DNA of 43,291 bases from Parachlorella kessleri. Taxonomy: Eukaryota > Chlorophyta > Trebouxiophyceae > Chlorellales > Chlorellaceae. Under the pieces are notes generated by a model. It was not told the DNA's origin and made no database searches. It worked only from the letters and a program-made list of their open reading frames with translations. Positions 29,409 to 41,600 of the stretch are shown piece by piece. Numbering within the stretch: position 1 is the first letter of the stretch; every line of letters starts with the position of its first letter. A program made the translations under genes and the position numbers. The stretch lies in contig BBXU01001493.1 of assembly GCA_001598975.1 (NCBI GenBank), positions 1-43,291 on the forward strand, given 5' to 3'.

Positions 29409-31004
29409 ATGATCAGAGCGTCGCTGATGTCCCTCGACGACGGCGTCCATGTCAAAGTTCTCAGCAAGCTCGTTAGGATGTATGGTGTGGCGAGAACGGT
29501 AGCGGGCATCTGCCTCATCAACAAACGCTTTGCAGCGTTCGTCAGGCAACCGCTGGCTGCATGGAAGACGGTAGTGGTGAGGAGAGCGTCAGCAAGGGGG
29601 GCGGCCTACCTAGCTCGGTGGCTGGCCTGTGTCGCCCCAGCAGTAGAGAGGCTCAAACTTGATATATGTGAGGCCGCTCCATACACGGCCTGCCTGGCTG
29701 GCGCAAGAGCCCTCAAGGTGAGTAGGCCCAAACGCTCCATAGTAACCATGCTATAGCCGTGCACCGTGGTAGCCCTTATGTTTCAAGCACCGCTCCTCAT
29801 CTTCAGGTTTTATCCCCGCTGGCCAAGTTGATAGCTCACCCTACTCAAATATATAGCACTGGCTTGCGCTCCCTTGCTGCAGGTGCTAGATGTCCACGGG
29901 CCGAAGTTGAAGGCAGCAGAGCTGGCACTGGTTGGCTATTTCACCTCCCTGACAGTCCTAAGATGTCACTGCAACTTGGCAGACGGTGTGGAGGCGCTTG
30001 GCAGCCTGGTCAGCCTGAAGCAGCTTCAGCAACTGAGCATAACAGCTCATAAACCCCCGGCAGGAGCACAGCTGCCCCCCAGCCTGTCAGCACTGTCAGC
30101 CTTGGAGTCCCTAAGCCTCACTACTGCTACTGCTCAGGGGGGGTTTGATGAGCCACTCCTGTACCTGAGCTTGCCCTGGGAATGGTGCTTGACAGCAACC
30201 CAGGTCACCAGCATGCAACTGGACGCTGTGGACCTGCCACTACTTCGGGAGCACAGCCATGGCAGGGATATCAATGGGGCCACCAGCAGCAGCAGCGGCA
30301 GCAGCAGCAGCATCTTCCCAGCCCTGCGGCGCTTGGAGCTGGGGTCAGCTTACGACCGCATTGATACTACAGCTCTAGGCTGCTGCCAGACCTTGGAACA
30401 CCTGAAGATTGAGCTGGGTCAAACAGGCACGGCAGTGTGGGCTTTGATTGCTCAGCTGTCACAGCTGCAGACGCTTGCGATGCACAGCTGCTACGTCGAT
30501 GCAGAAGCGGACGTGGACGAAGGTGGTGAGCCCCTGCCGCTGCCTCAGTCGCTCAGCTCCCTCACCTCCCTTACCACACTCGACATCAAGAAGAGCAACT
30601 TCCACCCTGCGATGGCGCAGCTGCCAGCGGTAAGGGAAATGCGGCTGTGTGATCAATCCAAGGAGTTCCAGAGAGTCGCCGGCTGGCCGCTCCCGGAGGG
30701 GCCCTGGCTACGCAATTTAGAGGCCCTAATCATTTTATATGGTGGCATCGGCAGCATCGAGGCAGCGCTGCGGCAGGCCACCCGGCTCCACACTCTGTGT
30801 ATACAAAATTGCTACTGGCTTCGCCTGCGACGGCCGGAGCTGCAGCTGTTGTTGCGGTTGCCACTTAGGACGCTCATGCTGAGAAGAAGCCCTCAGAGTA
30901 TGTATGTGCCTGAGCCGCTGTTGGATGAGGAGTCAGTGTGCGTGGTTGAGGAGCTGAGCAAGGCGTTGAAGCCAGGGGTCTTTAAATTAATATGTAGTTA
31001 TTAA
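29409..31004 (+). CDS. F-box-like / LRR protein, array copy 4
   Basis: About 476 residues in two exons: 29409-29717 (MIRASLMSLDDGV... to GARALK) and 29883-31004 (VLDVHGPKLKAAELALV...). LRR-like repeats as in the other copies. The tail has diverged (RRSPQSMYVPEPLLDEESV, ending FKLICSY), and a three-codon addition is seen at TTATAQGG. Both upstream boxes are present. The best intact member together with copy 3. Confidence 0.75.
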
Positions 31005-32088
31005 TGGTGGCGGGCAATGCGATACGTTAATATGTAGTACCTGACCTGCTCAATGTGGGAGAGCTACCCTGCCCCATACTTGTGGTTGAGGATATGCGGC
31101 ACCCATGCACTTCACTTGCGCTGTGGTAGCGCTTTGGGCGTGGAGGTGGGCTGCAAATGCAACACTGTAGGACAGTTACGGGTGGCATCGTGAATGGATG
31201 AAGGGAGCTGACTATATGATGCTGCGGTTGTGTTTACTATTAACTCATGAGTGGATGATCGAGAATCACTAGCAAGCGTCCTGCGGAAGCGCCAACAAGG
31301 ATGGTACCCCCAAATATACCTAGCACCAGCAGTTCCCTATTAGATGGTGCAACTGTGCAATGGTAACGCTTGTTGTACTGGTGGTATCTGTTATCCCCTT
31401 TTTGAGTCCAGATGTCATTCCACCCATTTAGCATCGTGGTGGCATTGGTAAAGTCTTACAGCCAGGCTGCAGTAGAGCTGCCAGTGCTCCCAGCAGTGCC
31501 AGCTTGTGCTGTCCTGTGTCATATCATACCAGGTACAATTTCCTCGTCTTTTGGCACCCATTAACTGGGAGATAGTTGCTTTATAGCTGACAGCCTAATC
31601 TCTCACAGCTGTCTTGCCGCAGCTAAAAAACTTTGTTGCATTGAGATATAAGTACCACATGCCAAGGCACTTCAGTTACAGGGGACTCGAGTGCTGCAAA
31701 GTCACAGCCCGTGCCAGACAACCAAACAAAAGGCCAATCACTCCAATATGCCCATAACTCCTCTCTGACTCGCATTGCCTGCCACCTTTACAAAAAGGCA
31801 AAGGCGCTTGGGAGAGCGTTGCTATTCGATACTGACACCCATTCCTAAAACTTCAGCCAGCATTTCACACTCTCCCACTCGCAACAACCAGCAATTCTTA
31901 ACAGCACATGCTCTCTGTCACGCCACAAGGTTCATCAAATATGTAGGTTCCAAGGTAGTTCTTCTCAGCTCATACACTGCACAGTTGCCCGCGGTTCTCA
32001 TTCGACATGGCTAGCCATGCCCTAAAGAAAAAAGAGCCGCCACCATCATGAGAACCCCCGACACACAAGCTGGGGTTCAGAACGAGGG
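31005..32088. other. Spacer after the array; 3' region of PsbP-domain gene
   Basis: Contains the copy 4 3' flank, the block 31445-31665 repeated from 26795-27055, and TTACA at 31788-31792 (TGTAA on the minus strand), about 300 bases past the PsbP-domain stop and a likely poly(A) signal for that gene. No gene recognised. Confidence 0.55.
31445..31665. repeat. Duplicated non-coding 3' block, after copy 4
   Basis: Partner of 26795-27055. Shows that the duplicated unit extended well past the stop codons. Confidence 0.75.
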
Positions 32089-33661
32089 TCATCGCAGCCG
32101 GAAGGAGTCTACTATATGCCGTAACAAGTTCTCCTTCTCTGGGTTAAACTGGTCGCTTCGGGCGCTGCAGTCACAAAAGACGTCCGGGGCTCATTGAATG
32201 CTCACCACAGCACCAACAGTACTCACTGCCCTTATTGACTAAGCCACTCTATGGCAGCCTTCAGCGGGGCATGGGCATTCTCACAGCACCGAAGTGTGCT
32301 CTGGCTTTGCGGCTATTGCATAGCGTTCTAGCTTACCTCGCACCCAAGCAGAACACCTGGCCGTTTTTGGTAGCTGCTACTGCAAAATTCTTCCGGCGGA
32401 CTTCATACCCGCTGCGGGTGATTGTCGTCGAAGGGAAGGACAGGTATAGGTACTTCTGCAGCAGGCAGCTGGGTCTTAATGCATCTGCCATGACAAAAAC
32501 ACTCTCCAGGCGCAGCATCTCTCAAATAGCAAGGCTATCGTATGTCAGTCTTCCAGGCAAGCAAGCAACCACTACAGGCCTGCTTGTAGGGACTCACGAG
32601 TCTCAGACATAGGATCAAGAGCCCTGCGTCTTGTGCCCAACGCTGGAAAGGTGATGCACCCACAAGGATGCTGGTTACCCTGCTGCCGTCAGCAGCATGC
32701 CAGCACCCAGCGCACCTGCCCGTCCACAAGCTTCTCCTCCGCCTTCACGGCTCTTTCACTGGGGAAGAACAGCTTGGAGTCACCCCCCGCCTGCTTGGCC
32801 GGGTCTACTATCTTGCTCACTACAGCCTCCTGGAGTGGCTGGCCGGCTGCTTCACCTTGATCGAATACCTCGACAGTCAGTTTGTCCGCTGTCTGCAAGT
32901 TTGAGCATGGGGCACAGTTCCTACTAAGACCTGCACCTGGCGGCACCAGAGAAAACACCGTGGCTTGCATGGACACACGTTTCTTGCATTCTAGGCTCCG
33001 CAACGTGCAAGGCTGACAAAGCATCAGGGTTTAGGGTACTTCCAAGACCAGCACACGAACTGCGCGGTGTATGACATAAGAGCACATCCTTACGTTGAAG
33101 TCGGCAATGTAGATGCCCTGCCGCTGCGAGTTGGGTCGTGACACCCAGCCAGTTGGGTACTCAAAAGTGTACTCCGAATCAAAGTCGTCATAAAACTTGA
33201 AGCCCTTGCTAGTTTTCAGCTGAGGCAGGCCGTATGCTCCTGCAGCCAATACAACATCGTCTCCGGCCATCATGTTTGGAGGCTGCAGTTTGACTGAGAC
33301 ATGCAAAACTGTTAAACTCTATGTGAGGCTGCCAGCCCAGCCAGCACTGCGCCAGTCCCGCAGCTCCACTCATACCAGGCCTCCCAGCATAGAGCACGGT
33401 GTTACCTAGGATACTGTTGACAATGGTTCGCCCGTCGTCAGTCCCGATCAAGTCCCCCAGCACGGCGTAGTTCACAGCCTGCAGGATGAACTCGCGCCTG
33501 GCGTAGTCTTCGGCGCCCCCAGCCTCCCCTGGCACTGCGTTAGCAGCATGCCGCCTCGGTTGGAGCCTGCCAGGCAGCTGGGTCCGGCTACAAGTGACGA
33601 AGCCCCTATGTGAGGTGAAGCTGGGGGTGACACCTCCGGCTGGAAGGCTGCAGCACGCCAT
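32089..33661 (-). CDS. PsbP-domain protein, predicted chloroplast/thylakoid lumen
   Basis: Five exons with continuous phase: 33661-33376, 33293-33094, 32892-32716, 32455-32337 and 32164-32089. The ATG at 33661 starts MACCSLPAGGVTPSFTSHRG, a Ser/Arg-rich plastid-transit-like leader. The PsbP fold follows: GFKFYDDFDSEYTFEYPTGW, RQGIYIADFN, TADKLTVEVF, LYLSFPSTTITRSGYEVRRK, AVAATKNGQVFCLGA, and the C-terminus LLRHIVDSFRLR. PsbP-like proteins assist photosystem assembly or NDH function in the lumen. Which subgroup this is cannot be told by eye. An extra ~40-residue segment precedes the domain (REFILQAVNYAVLGDLIG). Divergent from the TPR-WD40 gene over 242 bases. Confidence 0.88.
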
Positions 33662-33903
33662 TGGCGGCACCCCTGGAGCTTCAACTGTGCAGGCGGCTGA
33701 GTTCAGGGTCTGCCGCTGGATGGGTTTGGTTTTGAGGATGGGCGAGTGTAGTCATTGGATTAGGTAAAGGGAGACCTCAGTCGGAACTGTCGCAATGATC
33801 CGTCGATCGACTGGACAATAGCAAGAGGCTATGCATTGCTGATTTGGGGGCACTGACTGCCAGACCGGGTTGCTAGCCCACAAGTAGATTGACCGTCGCT
33901 GTC
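33662..33903. promoter_or_regulatory. Divergent promoter between PsbP-domain and TPR-WD40 genes
   Basis: Only 242 bases separate the two opposed start codons, so a shared bidirectional promoter is likely. No specific element recognised. Confidence 0.5.
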
Positions 33904-36900
33904 ATGACTGCAGCACACGATCAACAAGCCAGCAAACTCAAAGCCGCTGCAGATGCTCAGTCCAAGGCCGGCAACTACCATGAAGCGGCGTCTCTGTACT
34001 CCCAGGCTTTGCAGCAGGCCTCCGGTGACATGCACTTGCAATCCACACTGCTGGCAAACAGGAGTCTGGCGCTCATGAAAACGCAGCAACCCCAGGCAGC
34101 TCTGGTAGACGCCACCAAGGTGAGGGACGTGGGCAGCAAGTATGGCTGCCAGCTGGGCATTGCATGCGGTGATGGTATTGTCAGTCAGCTGCCCGAGGTG
34201 GGGGACCAACGAAGACAACAGTGCCCAACCTTTCTGCCGCGCCTCCAGGCACGCGTATCGGTCATCATGCCAGCTGCATGCTTCCCTTCCCGTTGTGGAT
34301 GTTTCATACGGCTTCACTGCTGCTGCAGGCCTTGCAACTCCGGCCCCGGTGGCACAAGGCACACTTACGACTTGCCCAGTCTGCTGAGGGCCTGGGTGAC
34401 CGCTCAGCAGCCATAGCGGCCTACAGGAGAGCTCTTGATCTGGAGCCGTTCCTAGGAGAGGCCGTAACCAAAGCGCTCGCTGCCCTGGAACTGAGGCAGT
34501 CCAGGGAGCAGTGCCGGCTGGCGCTCAAAAAGCACCCTGGGGCGGTCTATGCCGTAGCCCTCCATCCCCAGGCAGGTTGGCGGCGGTGAGACTGCAGCAT
34601 AGAAACTTCCAAGACATGCACTGCATTGCCCATGAACCCCATTATGCTCAGGTAGTTGCCCTGGGCAATGTCTAACTTGTCTGGCGTCATGGTCAATCTC
34701 ACTTCAGGGGAAGGTGTGCGACTGGTTCTGCTGCGCTCCAGGTGGTGAATATCGGTGCCTTGCGCACCCGGCTAGCAGCGACGGCTTGTGCAGACGGCAT
34801 TGTAAGGGTCTGGTGTGCCACAACCGGCACGCTGCTCCAGGCCTTGCCAGGTAAGCCTTCCACAGAAACCATTGCCTACTTTGATGTACTGGAATGGTAA
34901 GATGACCTTGGTCAGGCCAATCAGACTGTGTCACCTACAATGGGGTATATGCTTGTTGTCACCAAGAACTGCCTGGAGCTCCGGACTGCTTAGTTCATGA
35001 GCACAGGGTGGGATGAGAGATGGCTGAATACTGGCATGGGCGCTCCTCGGGGATGGCTAATTACTCTCTGTGCAGCAGCGGACTGCACTGTAGGCTGTAC
35101 ACCCTACAAGAGCTCCAAGCAAGCTATGATGCATTCGAAGATTGGGTCGTTAAAAAAGCATGGTCGCGGGGTTCACTGCGTTCTTGCTCATCTTGCCGCA
35201 TGCAGGCCACACCGACATGGCGACCTGCATTGAGTGGTCTCCCTGCGGCAGATTCCTGGCCAGCGGCTCCCTAGATTCCACAGCACGCCTCTGGGAGCTC
35301 AAGCTTTGCTCGGAGCTGCTTATGAACAAGGGCCAGGCAGGGCTAGCCGGCCTGCCCTTACCGGAAAGCAGTGCGGCAGAACTGGTCCAGCTGAAAGCCG
35401 TTCTGAAGGGCCACACCGGCAGGATCTCCAGTCTGGCTTTCTCACCAGCAGAAGCAGTGACTATCGCGCCAGGTGCAGCAGAGCAGGACAGCCCGGCGGG
35501 TGCGCGCAACGGGACCCTGCTGCTGGCTACGGGCTCGGTAGACTGCACTGCGAGGGTGTGGGATGCGGCAACTGGGGAGTGCATGCAGGTAGAGGCGCAC
35601 CTGGGTGGCCTGGGCTTGCTCGCTGATGCACATACCATTTCACCTTTGACGCTTGTTGGGCAAGCGTTTGATTCTCCTTTTTCAACCATGACTACCAATG
35701 TTGCACTTGTTCAGCCTGCAACCAAAGTGCCCTGACGCGGCCCACGGCGAAAAACAGATTACTATCAATCGCGGCACTGTGTCATACTGCAGTATCTCTG
35801 CCACGCTATCATGGTGCAGGTGCTGACAGGTCACAGCGGCCTCATCACAAGTGTGAGCATCTCCCCAGGCGGACAGCTCCTCGCAACAGCCTCAGGTGCT
35901 TGTGTGCGATCAAACTCAATGTTTCCAGGCTTACCTGCGGTTGGCTTTGTGGGCTATTGTAAGCACTGCGTGGGGCAATTCTTTGAAACTGGCCTACCTC
36001 CTGGGCAGTCATTCTCCGTTCCTGCCATATGCCAGGTGCTCTTGGTGCCTGTATGGCTGGGAGGGATTGGGTCTGTGGTGGCTACATTAGTAGCTGTTAG
36101 TAATGGTTGGCTTCTGCTGTGCCGCCAGGCGACACGCGCTGCAAGGTGTGGAGCACTGCCAGCGGCGCATGCATCCACGACATCGCCTGGGACTCGGGCG
36201 GAGTCAACCTGTGCGGCTTCCTGCCGCAACTACCGCAGCCGCCACTGTCAGCTCCCACTACTGTTGCTGCTGCTGCTGCCGCTGCTGCTGGCCCCAGTTC
36301 TGGCGGCCCTGCGGCGACCAGCCCTGCAAGCTTGCAGAGCTCCCAGCTGAGCAAAGCAGGTGGACTTACTGCTGGTGAAGCCGCGGTGGTGGAGGAGGTT
36401 GTGAATGTCGCATCGCCACCAGCGCAGCCGCTGGTGCTGCTCACTGCGCACATTGAGCCGCGGCGCAGGGAGGGCCGCATCCTGCTGTGGGACCTGGGAA
36501 CAGGGGAGGTGCCAGCAAGCCAGGCTAGCAAACAAAACAAGAGGGCGCAGGGCAGCGCAGCTGGCAACCAGCAGACAGATCCACAACAGCAGCAGCCTCC
36601 TTCTACAGCGCAGCAGCAGGAGCAAGAGCAGGGAAAGGAAAAGGACCAACAACAACAAGGACAGCATGGGCCAGCCGCAGCGCCGTCAAATTGCGAGGCA
36701 CGCCCAGCGTGTGCCGCTCTCCCCACCGGCGGCGGTTCAAGCACCAGCGGCAGCTCAATGGCAGCCAGCAGGGTGCCAGCAGCAGCACCACCACCAGCAC
36801 AAGCGCTAGGCAGGAAAGCAGCAGGGTGGGTGGATGGCAAGCTGCACGCCCCTGCGCTGACCATTGACGGCTTCCGCGGGAAGGTCACCAGCTGGGATGC

Positions 36901-37405
36901 TTGTGCGGCCCAGGGAGGCACAGTGCTCCTAGCAACAGCCTGCAGTGATGGGCTGGCACGAGTGTATGACATCAGCTTGGCCAGTATAAGTGACGGCAGC
37001 AGCAGCAGCAGCAGCAGCAGCAGCGGCGGCAGCAGCAAAGGCGGTAGCAAGGGCGCCTTGCTGCTGTTTGAGCTGGACATGGAACACAGCGTGGCCGGCA
37101 GCCTCAGCACAGCGCAGCACGACATGCCTGCCTGGTCAAGGGCCTCACAGCAGAACGCAGCACACTCTCGCAACCTGGTGCGCTTCGCACCTGGGGGCCA
37201 CTTACTGGCCATCTCTGGCTCCGACTGCCGTGTCAGCGTGTATGGCCTCGAATCCAGCGATCAAGTCGCCAGCTTCCTGGGCCACACAGCAAGCGTGAGG
37301 GCGCTGGCCTGGGCAGGTGCTGGGGAGGTGGTGTCTGCCGGCGAGGACGGTGCTGTCAAGTTCTGGCGGGTGGGTAACAGGGGAGCGGGTGGAGGCCGAG
37401 AGTGA
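33904..37405 (+). CDS. TPR + WD40 repeat protein
   Basis: ATG at 33904 (MTAAHDQQASKLKAAADAQ). Exon 33904-34119 and the exon from 34329 encode about three TPR helices pairs (AGNYHEAASLYSQAL, LANRSLALMKTQQPQAAL, KAHLRLAQSAEGLGDRSAAI, AYRRALDLEP). A WD40 propeller follows: VYAVALHPQ, LAATACADGIVRVW, GHTDMATCIEWSP...STARLWEL, GHTGRISSLAFSP...CTARVWDAATGECMQ, GHSGLITSVSISPGGQLLATASG, TRCKVWSTASGACIHDIAW, LLATACSDGLARVYDI, LVRFAPGGHLLAISGSDCRVSVYGL, GHTASVRALAW...GAVKFWRVG. A long low-complexity Ala/Gln/Ser insert (about 36240-36830) sits inside the propeller. The exon after the TPRs is ambiguous (donor at 34585, or a GC donor after 34571). A scaffold role in a protein complex is likely; the partner is unknown. 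Confidence 0.85.
36996..37025. repeat. (AGC)n trinucleotide run coding poly-Ser
   Basis: About ten AGC-type codons in a row in the last WD40 exon, read as serine in frame. Probably length-variable. Confidence 0.85.
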
Positions 37406-37807
37406 GCACAAGGGTCGGTCTAGGCCAAGCGGGGATGGTGGGACAGTGAGGGCAGTAGGAGAGTTGCCAGCTCATGGGCACACTTGGAGCTAGGCTTTGT
37501 CCAGTTGGACCGCTAGAAACGGTTATGGGGGTTGGGTGTCTCATGTGCCGCACCACTCCGCAATACCCGACCCTCCCCATAGCGCCCAAGCCCGGCCGCA
37601 TGTCCTGGGATGGAATACTGTGGCTGATGCCGCTGTGTAATCTGTGGGAGGGAGAGCCCAGCACTCTGTGGGCCTGTCTTACTGCCCTCATGCGTCATGA
37701 GCCTGCAGCAGCTTCCACAGTACAAGATATAGAACCAATGAGGCTGGGTGTCAAATGGTACACTTTGGTATTTGCTTCTGGTTTGCAGTTATTCACAAAG
37801 ACTTTTG

Positions 37808-37821
37808 TGTAAATATTGTAA
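37808..37821 (+). terminator. Double TGTAA poly(A) signal, TPR-WD40 gene
   Basis: Two TGTAA motifs four bases apart, about 400 bases past the stop at 37405. TGTAA is the usual chlorophyte polyadenylation signal. Confidence 0.6.
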
Positions 37822-38075
37822 TGCTTCTAATGCTTACAACGTCTGCAATGTTGGGAGTGTTGGCGGTCGAACTGTTGCAGCTAATATGAGAATCAGATGT
37901 CTCACAGGCCAAGCACGCTGGTAGCTTGGATGCAGGGGGCACTGTCACTGCCCGGGCACTGCGTCGTAACAGTGCACGCTCACTTCCATACATTGCATGG
38001 CTTGTGAACGCAAGGGTTGGGTGAACATAAATTGCCTCCAGAGTTCCCAATCTTTCATACTACCAACCACATTTA

Positions 38076-38080
38076 TTACA
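38076..38080 (-). terminator. TGTAA poly(A) signal, FAD2
   Basis: TTACA on the plus strand, about 610 bases past the FAD2 stop; this implies a long 3' UTR. Confidence 0.5.
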
Positions 38081-38687
38081 TCAACGACTGTTCAGACAAC
38101 TACAACACCCCGCTCATTGCCATACACATAAGGGTTGCCAGACACAAGGAGTGCCAATGAAAGTGTGAGGTAGTCGCCACCTGCCTGATCCCTGCCAAGA
38201 AAGGGCTAACAAGCAATTTGCACAGTATGAGATACAAACACAAGCCACCATGGGGTGGTGGTGCAATGTCAACTAGTCTCTTCCAAAATGACTAAGTGGC
38301 AACAATGCACTACATCATATCAGGACAGATTGTATATCAAAGGAAGGAACGCTTCAAGCAACCCCCTGACCTTCTAGCAAAGGGCAGGCTCGAGAGAGAG
38401 GAGCAAGCGCAGTGCAGCAGGGAAAGGGTGATCGATGGGTGTCATTCATTCCAACATGGCAGCCTGACAGTTTGCAAGTGCGACAAGGGGCGATCAGGTG
38501 TGCAGCATTCCAAGGAGGCATGGGAAAGTACCAGGGCTTTGCGACAGGAAGCCGGCAGCACCCCGGCCAGGCAAAATGTGCCATAACATGACACACTCCA
38601 CAATTCGCAGACTGCCATCCAAGTTCCACACCAGGGCAACTGGCCAGGCCACGCTGCTACACAGCACGGACACAGCGTTTTGCAAGC

Positions 38688-41600
38688 TTAGGCAGCCTTC
38701 TTGGCCTTCTTTGTCTGCAGGTCTGCCTCTGTGGGGTGGTACCACTTGACCCCTGGGTTGGCACCCTTGTCGGGGGCAACGTACAGCGAGCTGCGCCAGT
38801 CCTGCCACAGGGCCTGCAAGCAGTGGGGAGGCCATGACAGCAACGTTTGAGGAACGTTTCTAGTCAAGGCGGGGAAGAGAACAAACAGGACCGACGGCAC
38901 CAGGATGCTGCGAACCCTACGACAAGTATCAAACTCTGCGCGGGTATGCCAGTGGACAGGTTTGACCAGCATGTCGGTCCAACACTGCCTGCTGGTTGAA
39001 ATCCCGATGCCCAAACAGTCAATACCTAGGAGAGTTGCTAACATCTCACAGCTAGATACCAATAGTTCCGGTTACATGCGGCGCCCTTTTGATAAGTGCT
39101 GCACTCAAAGCATCCCGCTCAACCTTCACCAGGCTCAACCCTCTGCCTCTTTGCCACTGGCCCTTCAACGCTAAGCAGTGTACCACCCTAGCGCACCTTT
39201 GGCAGGAACCGGTCATCGTACAAGTAGTACTCCCCAAGGACAGGCTTGATAGCCTCAGTGGCCTCCTGCACAGCACAAAGACAGATACACGCATTGGCTA
39301 GCTGGACAGCTTAACACAGCTCAATCGCACCGTGAGATTGGCTGGCAGGCAGTCCCAGGAGAAGCTGTCAAAATACACGCTTGGTGACACGCTGGCACAG
39401 AAAGGAAGAAGAACCTGGGTGGAAGGGAGGAACTCACGCAATGTTGATTGCTTGCAACCCAGGTAATCACAATGCATCAGCTTGCGGTCCAGCAGTGTGA
39501 CAGAACAGACAGCCTGTAGTCTGACATCATCAATCCCCAATCCCACATATGACCCATACACACAGAACACAGAAACACCCAAGCCCAAGGCTGCCGGCAA
39601 GCTCACCACCGCGTTGTAGTGGGGGATGGTTGAGAACAGGTGGTGGCACACGTGGGTGTCAGCGATGCGGTGGTGGAAGTGGGTGAGGATGCCATAGTTG
39701 CGGTCCACGGTGGCCAGGGCGCCGCGCAGCCAGTCCCACTCCTTGTCATCGTAGTGGGGCAGGGCTGCAGCAGCATCGGGCCATTGAAGGGGTAAAGGCT
39801 TGTGCAGGAATTTGGTAGCACACGCACGGGCAACAGCAATATGACGGCTAATTATGGGTATACATACGGATATAAATATGTTGGGTCAGCTATCCACCCT
39901 GCATATCTTAGTAATTCCAAAAAGCAGCCTCCCAGATGGACAATTATGCTAGGCTTTGGTAGGGATCGGCCCCCAGCACCCCATTCCACCCCGCCTCACC
40001 AGCGCGTGATGAGCACCAGGCAATCACAAGTGTCTGTCACACTTGTCACGCCAACAAACTCTCAGTGCCTCACCTGGGTGCGTGTGCTGCAGCAGCGTGA
40101 TGAGCACCAGCCAGCCATTAGCAATCATCTGGGGCACGCCATAGATGCAGAACAGCCAGCCCCAGCCGTAGGCGTTGCCTAGCTGAGCGAGACCGTACAC
40201 AACTGCCGCCAAAGCGATGTCAGAGATGACAATCTCGACCCGCTCGCTCTTACTGCGCCAATGGCAAGGAAAGGGGGGCATGGGGTCACATAGGCTTTCA
40301 CGGGAGCAAGAGGCAAGATACTGCCACAGGAAAGCATGAACTTCAGGTGCATAGAATGGCCAACTGGGGAGGTTGTGTACGCATATCATACTGCAAACAG
40401 CTCATGTCGGGAACCCGTGGCGCCATTACGCAGCTCAACGCACACTGCCTGCCTGACCACATGCAAAGCGAGGGTGTCACAAGTAATACAACAAGGCGCC
40501 GCCACGATAGAAAGTCTGCACCGCGCCGGCTGAAGCGTGTGCTTACTTGAAGATGGGTGACCAGGGGTCGAAGTGGTTGGCAAAGCGCTCATAGGGCCGG
40601 CCGGAAACATTGAAGAGCAGGTATAGTGGCCAGCCAATGGTGAGGGAGGTCACGATCTTGGCTAGCCGCACAATCGCCTGTCATAGGGAGCGACGTCGAT
40701 GGTGTCAGTGATGCTGCCCATCTTACTAAGTGTTACCAAATATAAAGAGATGGTCCTATTGCAAGAAGGTGCCAAGACCAACCACCAGCACACCTTCTCC
40801 CACATCTCGTTTCTGCTTCCCATTCCCCTCAATTCCCGCGTGTACACTGCGCTGCTACTTGAGAGGTGTGTTGTGCACCTGCCGCTCAAGCCAGCAAAGC
40901 TACCAGACACATCGAATGCAAGAGATAACATTTTTTTCTCAGACTTCCACGCAGCCCTGCACCTCCGCCTCACCAGCTGGTTGACGTCAAATGCCTCGGG
41001 GTCGGCGACCTCCTCCCTTGCGGGCGGCACAAACACCTCATCCTTGGCCAGGTTGCCGGTGTTGGAGTGGTGGCGGCGGTGGCTGTGCTTCCTGCACACC
41101 ACCTCAAGCAGTTGCGTCCACGGCGCTTCCGCAGAGCAAGGCGCAGGGAGGAGCAGCTGCCAGCTAGCTGCTGCCAGAAGAAGGGTTCTGCTAGCTACCC
41201 AGTTGCGGGTGCACACAAAGGCCACAGCAAGCAGGTATGTTTTTCCCAGGCTCGGCCCACCGCTGAAAGTTTTGCTTTCCTGCTGGCCCCCCGGGTCCTG
41301 CAGGGGTGTCCTGGCTGCGCTTACACTGAAGTCCTTCCGCGACCATGCTATACAGTCAGCTAACAACAGATACGAGCAGCCAACTTCCATCAACACCAAC
41401 CGAGCACAGCACGGCCTTCGCTGGCAGGCTCACCAGGAGTAGTAGGGCACCAGCAGGCAGGAGTGGAGCACCAGGCCCACGGCGTCGTTGATCGCCTGGG
41501 ATTCGCTAAACGCCTGGTGGCCGCACTCGTGGGCGATCACCCACACACCCGTGGCCACTGCGCCCTGCCAGAACCAGTAGGCCGGCCAGAGCACGCCCCA

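Larger units (their letters stand above)
37406..38687. other. Convergent 3' regions of TPR-WD40 and FAD2 genes
   Basis: No further gene recognised. The plus-strand transcript has TGTAA at 37808-37812 and 37817-37821. The minus-strand FAD2 transcript has TGTAA (TTACA) at 38076-38080. The two 3' ends would lie within about 300 bases of each other. Confidence 0.6.

Noticed and set aside
36097..37212. 371-codon minus-strand open frame opposite the WD40 exon
   Set aside because: Leu/Ser/Ala-rich shadow of GC-rich repetitive coding sequence; the plus strand has clear WD repeats.
40699..41442. 247-codon plus-strand open frame opposite FAD2
   Set aside because: Antisense to exons and introns of FAD2, whose eight exons join in phase to a full-length enzyme.
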